A model generated the notes under the pieces. It made no database searches and was not told the DNA's origin. It was given only the letters and a program-made list of their open reading frames with translations. The position numbers were made by a program, and so were the translations under genes. A stretch of DNA of 64,000 bases from Siphonodentalium dalli (lineage: Eukaryota > Mollusca > Scaphopoda > Gadilida > Siphonodentaliidae), in assembly GCA_032622095.1 (NCBI GenBank), contig CP136068.1, positions 131,509,989 to 131,573,988 on the forward strand, given 5' to 3'. Shown one piece after another: positions 55,790-64,000 of this stretch. Each line of letters starts with the position of its first letter. Positions within the stretch are counted from its first letter, which is position 1.

Positions 55790-56310
55790 TGAAGCTCCAA
55801 ATACCGGTACTCTTGAGCTAAATGCACTAACGATGGTGAAGCAGGAATGGACTATTTCAAGACAAATGGATTCACTGATTTCGCAATTCTCATATTATAG
55901 GACTTGAACAACTTACGCTGTTAACTACAATGAACCTAGTTTGCTATATTTAGTACACAACTTTTTCTCATTGAAGACTTGTGTTTATACAAATTAATTC
56001 AAATGTAACATGTTATAATGTAGCAAGCACTCATTGTTATTGTATTATTGGCATGACTTTCTAATCTCTTTTCACTAACAGTGACAGGAACTTCCTTATC
56101 TCTTTTCACAAACAGGGACAGGAAATGCTACTATATATAAAACAGCTCCAACACATTTATGACCAAATGAGACTCTTGATATAAATGCACAAACTTATGG
56201 TGGAGCAGGAATGGTCTATTTCGGAACAAATGGACCCACTAGTGTCAAAATCCCCATATTATAGGATTTAAACAAATTACACTTTTGACTAGAATGAACC
56301 TATATTCAAA
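55790..56310. repeat. diverged direct duplication, about 350-bp spacing
   Basis: 'gctccaaa', 'actcttga..taaatgca', 'atggtg.agcaggaatgg' and 'atattatagga.tt.aacaa' occur at about 55793 and again at about 56149. Older than the preceding satellite. Confidence 0.7.
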
Positions 56311-56990
56311 ATAGGGGTGCATGTACTTGAAATTGAAATACAGCTTCCACATATCAACATTTATCTTAATTACAATGCATACATAATTATTTACAAAATT
56401 ACAATGCAATTGTAATATATAAATTAGTCTTTACACAAATTACACTAAACCCAGTCCTAATTATATAATCATATACATTTATGTCAAATACATAAATAGT
56501 TTAAAGTGAATGCTAGCTGATGGCATAAATTTCCATCACTACAAGATAAGGAAATACACGGGATGGCGAGAATTATTGGTTGTCAATTATCCAATTAGAA
56601 CACCATGTCTCCGCCATTAGCTTGAGCTTAAGCATGAGTCTCATTTGTTATCTAGCTTTGATGCAATGAATTAAATGTATATTCCATGCACTTCCACGGT
56701 GAAACATGCATATGTAAATGAATTAGCCTCATATATTGCTACCAAAATTATGACTTTCACAATATAGCCTATGTCATTATGAAACAATTATCAATTCTAG
56801 TTTGATATTTTATATGGGCCTGATGTTGGCCCTCGGTAGCCTAATAATATAATGTGGGGTTGCCTATGGCAGACGTCGGGACTATTATTATCAATTCAGC
56901 TAATTAAGATTCTCCCAAATTGGATGTATTGATATTAACTGATATCCGAAAATGTTTAAATAATGCTACTCACCACATATCCAGAATTAT
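56311..56990. other. AT-rich non-coding stretch
   Basis: No structure or coding motif recognised. Confidence 0.5.
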
Positions 56991-59900
56991 TTCGGCCAAT
57001 TTGGCCGGTTACTTCATGTGAGTTTTTCATCTGACGTGTGTGTCGGAATAATGATGTGGAGGATTTATGTAAATGTTAGCCCAAACTACATTTCCAAGTA
57101 ACGATGGTTTTGTTGTTTATTTTGAGGAATAATACCGCGTCAGATGAATTCAGCCCAAATATGTTAACAGTTGTCGTGTAAAACATTCGGCAGTAAGTTA
57201 GCGTTATTTAGTATTTGTGGATGTCCTTTAACATGGGGAAAATAGACTACTGCGCTTGAACGAGCATGTGAATTGTCGTTTTTAATGTATAGCAACTTTA
57301 TAATCAATAACAGAGGCATTCTCTGTCAAATAAGGTCGCTCTATTTACGATACCAATTGGGGAACTTTGTAAATTAAATTACGCGTAAACTTAACCTGCT
57401 GCAAATAGAAAAGGTGTCGGAATCGGCGTACTCGCCCCAGGGCTAACTCGCCCAATCGGCGCGTGCCAACTCGGAATAAAAGGCCAACTCGGAATAAAAG
57501 ATGCATACGGGGTGTTATATGGCGTTTGGTCCGTTGTTTCTCAATGAATATTATTGAAATTTGGTGTATATGTCCGGGCTGGGACATGGAATACAACAAC
57601 GTTTGAATTGTTTTTAAATTTACAAATTTGTTGATTTTATTCATTTTGTTTTCGTTCTGAAACACACTATAAAGTGTATATAATATAATAACGAACACGA
57701 GACATACATAATTTATGAACTGTTAACAAAAGATATCAAATTCAATACATGACAAAGATGACTCAGTGGAGTTTATAAAGTGAACATAAAAACATTGAGG
57801 TAAGAATCTTTTTAAGGAATTCAACTTTATTTAATGATAATAAACACATAAATTAAAATAACAAACATGAGACATACATGATTTATAAACTGTTAACAAA
57901 AGATATCAAACTCAATACATGACAAAGATGACTCAGTGAAGTTTATAAAGTGAACATAAAAATATTAAGGTAAAAATCTTTTTAAGCATTACTAAACCGT
58001 TTAGCACAGTCCACTTCACTCATCCGATCATCACTAAACTTCATATTTATCTTGATATTGATCTATCAGATGAGAGCTATCAAATATTTTTTTAATTTTA
58101 TAGGAAAAAATGGTCGCCAGCGGCCATATTGCATTTACGTTATATGTTATCGCGTCATGTCGATATCTAGTATTACTTAGAAATTTCACCTTTCCAGATT
58201 CATAATTGCTCCATTGACTGTAACAGATGGAATTATTCCCCTCTTCGGATAGAGTGTCACTGAAACTTTATTTTGTCAGACTGTCTGTATAGTCACTGAT
58301 TATATATGGCAATAATCTGTAATAAGATGTAGCACTATTTTATTTTATATTTACATGCAGTGCTGTTTTTATACAACAATTCTAATCCCCCCTAGATCAT
58401 CATGTGATCGACCATACATCGCGCGAGGACCTGGTTGAATTAAGGGGGGTTTTATGGATAACTTCTGTCCTCAAGCTAGATTATACTTATGACATTTAAT
58501 GGCATGTTTCTAACATGGAGGGTTAGATATGCGTGAGACACCACCACTCTTCAATTCACACCAAGTTATCAGCTGTCATATTCGGATATTAGAACCCATA
58601 GCCATGATATATGGTTTATTTTGTGTATACTAGTAATATTGTTATTTTCAGTACCTTTATATACCAGTACTGTGTATAACAATGCATATACATTAATCCA
58701 TGTATACATGTATATTGATTCAACGGATTCAGTGGTTTTGTCCATCAGTCTATCAAATTTGCGGGGAAAACATGGCCACAAGCAGTACACCCTGTTAAAT
58801 TTCGAATTTGAATCAATTGGCGCACCCTGCAGCCAGCTTTTATTGGAGAACTTTTTCTCATGTGGATAGTTTGGGTCACCGCTAGATGTGAGCCATGTTT
58901 TGTTCTCAAGCTGTCCTTGTGAAGACATCACTGCCAGCGGTGATCTTGAATTTTACTATTTTTATGGCTAAATAATTTGGTTGATCCTACAGACGACACC
59001 CCTTGTCCGATCGTCACCAGATTCCACAATGATCTTCTGGATAACCAGGGGGAGAGTAATCTAATTTTCCCGAATTTCGTTAAAAAACATTACCACAGGC
59101 AGCAATTTGGTATCTTACTGTTTGATCCTCTTTTGCGTGACTGAATTGTTTAGCAACTGTACAGTCATATCCCTCATCTGATAGTCACCACACTTTATAT
59201 TGATCTTCTGGCTGACAACTAGATGGGAGCTATCGAATGCTTTGAATTTTTTTGGAAAACATTGTCGCCAGCAGTCATCTTCTATTTTGTTTTTTATATA
59301 CATGTATATCTCTTCATTCGGATAGCCAGTATTACGTAGGTACTTCAACTTTCCGCATTCCTGTCATCATTTGAAATATAAAAATTTACCTGATACCATG
59401 CACCCTTCAAAATTTGTTTCGTCGTATCTATTTTAATGACCCGTATGGTAATATTGATACAGATATATTTGTCAAACATTTCTTTGTACAATATACAGGT
59501 ATTTAGTTTGTAACTAAATCTAGAAATATATAATAGTAGCTGGTGGACCCTACTTCGTCCGGGATGTTCCCCTCTGATTTTCGGAGAATTGCGCGATTTA
59601 ACCTTGAATTGACCATTTTAAAGGTGAACGTCATGTCGGGTCACGATTTGACCCGCCCAAAACACTCCCCGGACAAAAGTCACGACAAAAGTACCCGTCG
59701 AAATCCGCCCGGCTTTACCCGATTTGACCTTGAATTGACAATTTTGAATGTCAAGATCAGGTCAGGGTCATAATTTGACCCACCCGAAACACTCCTGGGA
59801 CAAAAGTAACAGTAGGTATTATATTTCGTTGAAATACTTCGTTTTACCAGATTTGACCTTGAATTGATCTTTTTGAATGTCAAAGTCAGGTCGGGATCAA

Positions 59901-60256
59901 GATTTGACCCGTCCAAATAGTCCAGAAACATGCCTACATCAGCACGTTCGAGAACATGGTCCCACGTGAAATTGGACCCGTCAATATTGCTCCCGGGATC
60001 GAAGTAGTCCTACACACAAATTTTTAGTCGGATCGGTCAAGGTCCAGAAACATGCCTATGAGCGAGGTCAAGTTGACACGTTAAATACCAAATCCGAGTC
60101 GGATCAGTCGAGCAGTGTTAGAGTCTATAACACATACACACATGCATTCATGCATACACACATACATACAGACAGGTGTTCCAAAATGTATAATCGATAG
60201 CTACAACAATTCTATGGTAGATAGTTCACGGCCGACCTGATGCATGCATCTTAGTT
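56991..60256 (-). mobile_element. 3.5-kb dispersed repeat, copy 2 (inverted)
   Basis: It is the reverse complement of 29686-33198 from 'ttcggccaatttggccgg' to 'gcatgcatcttagttttctt'. It lacks about 210 bp relative to copy 1, with the join at 'gtccaaatagtccagaaaca' (about 59910-59930). Its flanks are unrelated to those of copy 1, which supports independent transposition rather than segmental duplication. Flanking ATTA on both sides (56986-56989 and after 60256) could be a short target duplication. Confidence 0.85.
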
Positions 60257-60884
60257 TTCTTGTATTATCAATATCATCGACAACACGAACTAACGCACAT
60301 GTTGGACATCTCGTGTGTATCAACAATAGCGAATTTTAAACGGAGACAACAAACTGTCTGACTGTCGTGCGAGTGGCTTTTTTCTCTGCGTGGAAATGAA
60401 TTCAGCTACATTTCCTTCCACAGCTGTTCTAAGTTCTGGCATATAGACATACAAATCATAGAACAAAATATAACGAACGAATTATATTCCACACGAATAT
60501 CCAACCGAAATACATGTGAAAACAAGAAAACCATAGTCAGAAATGGTAACGCCACCAAGATTATAGTATTACATATAAATAGAAATTATAAAAAATACAT
60601 AAAATATTTTGATAACAATTGCGTTTAAACAAGTAATCCTTCAAATTATTACTAACAAAGCAAGTAAATGACTGTGGGGTCACTCAACAGATTATAAAGA
60701 CTTGGACTTAGTATACTGTAAATACTGGGACTGTATATTTTTAAATTTTAGTCTAAAATTTAAATGAAATAATTAAAAGATAAAATTTAGCAAGTAGTAA
60801 AAGTTAATTTTATCATTTAATTTTTTTTTTTGGTTAAATAAAGGAATAATTTAAATGTAAAATTTGGTTTAAAAAAAAATGATT
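60257..60884. other. AT-rich non-coding stretch
   Basis: Strongly AT-rich around 60740-60870, with 'aaattta' runs. No gene recognised. Confidence 0.5.
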
Positions 60885-61160
60885 GACCGTGGCTCTTCCA
60901 ATAATTGCGCGACTGACCTGGTCAATTGTTCTTAAGAAGTTGTTTTGAGAATTACTATGGAGGGACATAGTTATGGCTGTGGCTTCGCGAGTAATTGACA
61001 TGGTGACGTGATGTTAACAATCTGAACTCCAGTAAACCAAGGACGCTCCATACCAAATATAAGGTAAATAAATAATTCTTTATAAGTTGTTTTAATATTT
61101 ACTATGGAGGGAAAGAATTGTGGTGCTGGCTTCGCAACTATTTGACCCCATTGTAACAAA
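60885..61160. repeat. diverged direct duplication, about 150 bp
   Basis: 'aagttgttttga.aattacta', 'tggaggga.a.a.ttgtggct', 'ggcttcgc.a.taattgac' and similar blocks occur at about 60935 and 61085. Non-coding. Confidence 0.6.
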
Positions 61161-61487
61161 TATAAATATTAGTCACTCAGGCAATAGATGTATCTATTCT
61201 GTATATTAAGTTATTGGGTCTTACGTGTCTTGAGATGTCTAAATATGTTTTGATGGACAGATCGCGCAAGCGCAAGGGACCCCGCCAATCTTATTTGTTG
61301 TGCTTCGAATTGTTGACTTATTAAATATGCACATATACTTAAGAAACAGTCGTGTGCGAAGCGCGCTCCCGTAGGTCGGTTTTTGGATGCCAGTTAATGA
61401 AAATATCATTGAAATAATCGGTTTCCCCCCAATAAACATCCATATATTCAATATACATGTTTTTGGAGCAGAATTAGGTAGACCATA

Positions 61488-61920
61488 TTGAACGCCATAA
61501 TTCTGCTGTGGTTAAGTGGTCAATTACTTTGGACATTACTGTATGTAGATGGAGTTATCATTAGACCTCACATCCTTATATGGGATACAGTAATGCCCAA
61601 AGTAATTGACCACTTAACCACAGCAGAATTATGGGTAATTTTTCAGGATTTAAAATCCGGAAAAATTACCCACAATCTGCTGTGCTTAAGTGGTCAATTA
61701 CTTTGGACATTACTGTATGTGGATGGAGTTATCATTAGACCTCACATCCTTATATGGGCTACAGTAATGCCTAAAGTAATTGACCAATTAACCACAGCAG
61801 AATTAAGGGTAATTTTTCAGGATTTAAAATCTTGAAAAATTACCCATAATTCTGCTGTGGTTAAGTGATCAATTACTTTGGACATTACTGTATGTAGATG
61901 GAGTTAAACCTCACATCAGT
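61488..61920. repeat. 174-bp array made of alternating palindromes, about 2.4 units
   Basis: 'ctgtg.ttaagtggtcaatt' starts units at about 61505, 61679 and 61853. In each unit 'aattctgctgtggttaagtg' through 'attactgta' is mirrored by 'tacagtaatg' through 'cacttaaccacagcagaatt'. The linker 'ggtaatttttcaggatttaa' followed by 'aatc' is also palindromic with 'ttgaaaaattacc'. The long plus-strand open frame across it repeats a 58-residue unit and is explained by the array. Confidence 0.92.
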
Positions 61921-62099
61921 TTGTTGGGGATTTGGACCTTGACTTGGGACCTTTTTTTTTTTAACGCAACAAATGCGAGTACACCTTATACACAAATTTC
62001 TGATGTAGCCAGAGTTTTTATTGGATAATATTAGTTTGAAGCCTGCTTACATTTCAATATGTTGTCAGTTTTGTATTCTCTGCAGCAGCTAGAACTCGG

Positions 62100-62990
62100 C
62101 GCGTTGAAGCAAAAGTTATAAAAGAAAAATGTGTACGTAACGAGACTATAATACAAATGAAAAAATAAATTGAGGGAGGGGTGGGCATTACAGGGAACTA
62201 AGGGTTGAACCGATATAAATCTGTAGAGCGATAACGACCAATGTTGACATATTATGCATCTCAACTCTACTGTTGCAACAAGGTTATAAAATAGGGGGGG
62301 GGGGGTGTCAGAATTTTAGTCATCTCTATATAGTGCCAGAATAGTAATTTATGGACTTCTATAGTGGTACAATACAAATTAGAATCAAATGATAAAAAAT
62401 ATGTATGTAACACAACTATACCGATGAAAGTAAAAATAATAATTTAGGCCGGGATAAGATGTTGGTTTGGTTATATGGACTCGGAGAAAAAGGGGTTCGT
62501 ACCGATGAACTGACATAAATTAGTGGAGCGATGTTGCCATGTAATGCATCGCGACTGTACTAAAGCAGCAATGATATAAAATTGGGGGGGCCCGGGGGGG
62601 GGTCGGAAATTATCTCTATCTCTATAGATGGCACCAGAATTATATAGAAAGGAATAGCAATTGATATACGTATACGGTATACTATAGTAATACCATAGAC
62701 ATATAAGTACAAGTATCACTCAATAAAATATTTCGTAACGTGACTATAGCGATGAAAAAAATAAATAAATTGGACTGGGATTAGAGATTGGGTTGGTTAT
62801 ATGTGGATAATTGGATATGGAATTCATACCGATGAAATGATACAAATTAGTGGAGCGATAAAGACCAATGTTGACACTTAGTCAGGCTACGCGGGGGAAA
62901 TAGGGGTTGATACGATAGACCGAAATAAATTTGTCGAGTGATAATGACCAATGTTGACGTATAAAGTAACGCGACTGTACTGTTGCACAA
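62100..62990. repeat. diverged tandem repeat, about 270-330 bp units, 3 copies
   Basis: Blocks 'gtaac.tgactata.cgatga', 'ataaattg.....gg.ttg', 'cgataa.gaccaatgttgaca' and a poly-G run after 'ataaaat.ggggg' (about 62295 and 62585) recur. No coding frame. Confidence 0.75.
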
Positions 62991-63069
62991 TTATCATGTA
63001 GAACCAGTCAAATATGGACCCTGGTGCCAATATGGAACAGCTCAGAAAACATTTGAAGGGCCCTAAAAT

Positions 63070-63450
63070 TTATGGGATCTGCCATACAAATCGATTTATG
63101 TTGATAAATCTCTTATTTTTCAAGATTTTAAGCTGAGACTTGGTGTGTTTGAGTGGGATACGTATATATTCCTAAAATGATAGGATACAGCACATAATTA
63201 TGTTTTAGGTGGAAGAAATGAATTTTTTTCGATGATAAAATTTAACAATAAGTTAAATTTTAATAACATGGGATTTGCAAATAAAATCGATTTATGTTGA
63301 CAAAACTGTCATTTTTCAAAATTTTGAGTTGAGAATTCGTGTGTCTGTGTGTAATACTTATATATTCTTAAAATGACAGAGTCCAGCGCGTAATTATCTT
63401 TTAGATGGAAGAAATTGAATTTGTTTTCGATAACCATCTACGGCCGTACT
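63070..63450. repeat. 200-bp direct duplication
   Basis: 'aaatcgatttatgttga' starts at about 63087 and 63286. The copies share 'tttttcaa.attttgag.tga', 'tatattc.taaaatga.ag' and 'tttta.gtggaagaaa'. Confidence 0.8.
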
Positions 63451-63724
63451 ACGGCCGGGTTTATCGAGTACGCTATTTTATAAACAAACTTTTGTCAATA
63501 GCCGTTTTGGTCAAACTAAACCTTTTTCGACCGGGAAAGCAGATCCGAATAGTAGCTAAGATGTATTTAGATAGAATTATCAAAAGAATTTGACCGATTA
63601 GGGTGCATTTTAAAAGAATCGAGTGGAGAAATCTTGGTGACATTTTCATAAAACACGCCGATAATTCCAAAGATAAAAGATGGCGGTTACTACAAAAAAA
63701 ACAGACATGCGCACTCCAATTAAA

Positions 63725-64000
63725 ATTACCCATAATTCAGTTCACTACACCAGGGGCTCCCAACAGGTTATACAATATTTTCAGGCTATCAGATTATTTA
63801 TATTTTCGACTTTAAGTTTACAATTTGAGCCTGTCCTCACTCTATCGATACGATTTATCATAAACATATTATACACCAGTGGCGTTAACTTTACAACTTC
63901 GGCATCTACGTGATTATATCGGTACGATTCAGTAAGGTACAAACAATCTCCATAAAATACCCACAATTCAGTTCACTACATGCAGGGGCTCCCAATAGGT
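63725..64000. repeat. direct repeats 229 bp apart reaching the window edge
   Basis: 'aattcagttcactacaccag' plus 'gggctcccaacaggt' (about 63735-63771) recurs as 'aattcagttcactacatgca' plus 'ggggctcccaataggt' at 63964-64000. This may be the start of an array continuing outside the window. Confidence 0.7.

Noticed and set aside
29686-60256. The inverted 3.5-kb pair as one segmental duplication or an assembly artefact
   Set aside because: The flanks differ completely and copy 2 has its own 210-bp deletion and many substitutions, so two insertions of one family fit better.
61488-61835. 115-residue open frame with a repeated 58-residue unit and hydrophobic segments, like a membrane protein
   Set aside because: It is fully explained by the 174-bp palindromic array (174 is divisible by 3). 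No start context, splice sites or homology are seen.

Overview
The window looks like nuclear DNA of an invertebrate animal, most plausibly a marine lophotrochozoan such as a mollusc. It is AT-rich, very low in host coding sequence, has GT-AG exon boundaries, and is crowded with transposable elements, minisatellites and inverted repeats. Motif families such as TTCCGAAG arrays and 'aagatggcygctggcggccat' units are reminiscent of marine invertebrate genomes. The species cannot be fixed from the sequence alone. No bacterial genes, operons, CRISPR arrays or tRNA/rRNA genes were recognised.

Region 1 (1-16.6 kb): one plausible host gene, a small secreted C-type lectin on the + strand. It has three phase-1-compatible exons (about 3757-3919, 5165-5356, 8652-8863), and its introns hold MITE-like inverted repeats and a dispersed repeat seen three times. 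The rest is minisatellite (32 bp x about 21 at 997-1671), diverged dispersed repeats and LTR remnants.

Region 2 (17-42.4 kb): a nest of mobile elements. Two 462-486 bp TG...CA repeats (16997-17482 and 41917-42378) lie 24.4 kb apart, and their outer edges carry the same 4 bp (CTGG), so they may be the two LTRs of one old element. Between them is a minus-strand non-LTR retrotransposon (ORF1 esterase, APE endonuclease, reverse transcriptase) broken into pieces by at least three insertions. These are a complete LTR retrotransposon (20475-26969, TSD TTTAC), a TIR element made of TTCCGAAG arrays (27102-27999, TSD ATTATACT), and a composite of a 3.5 kb repeat with Helitron-like ends plus a hAT-like TIR element (29686-35118). 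The LTR element has the domain order gag-PR-INT-RT-RNaseH, integrase before reverse transcriptase. This is the unusual Gmr1-like arrangement within Ty3/gypsy. A piggyBac-like MITE with a hairpin-in-hairpin interior (38421-38799) and an approximately 162 bp x 11 array bounded by short inverted repeats (38850-40718) follow.

Region 3 (42.4-51.4 kb): TTCCGAAG arrays with conserved flanks, a 400 bp dispersed repeat pair, and three head-to-tail Helitron-like elements (47053-49044), each starting TC and ending in a GC-rich hairpin plus CTAG.

Region 4 (51.4-64 kb): a broken C2H2 zinc-finger ORF (51420-52081) followed by a 3.3 kb AT-rich satellite with a 1.12 kb higher-order repeat. Next comes an inverted second copy of the 3.5 kb repeat (56991-60256), then a 174 bp array built entirely of palindromes (61488-61920) and further tandem duplications to the end.

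Apart from the lectin, essentially every recognisable coding sequence belongs to a retroelement. Insertion order can be read from the nesting: outer LTR pair, then the non-LTR element, then its insertions. The Gmr1-like element is among the youngest, with LTRs differing at only about a dozen positions by eye.
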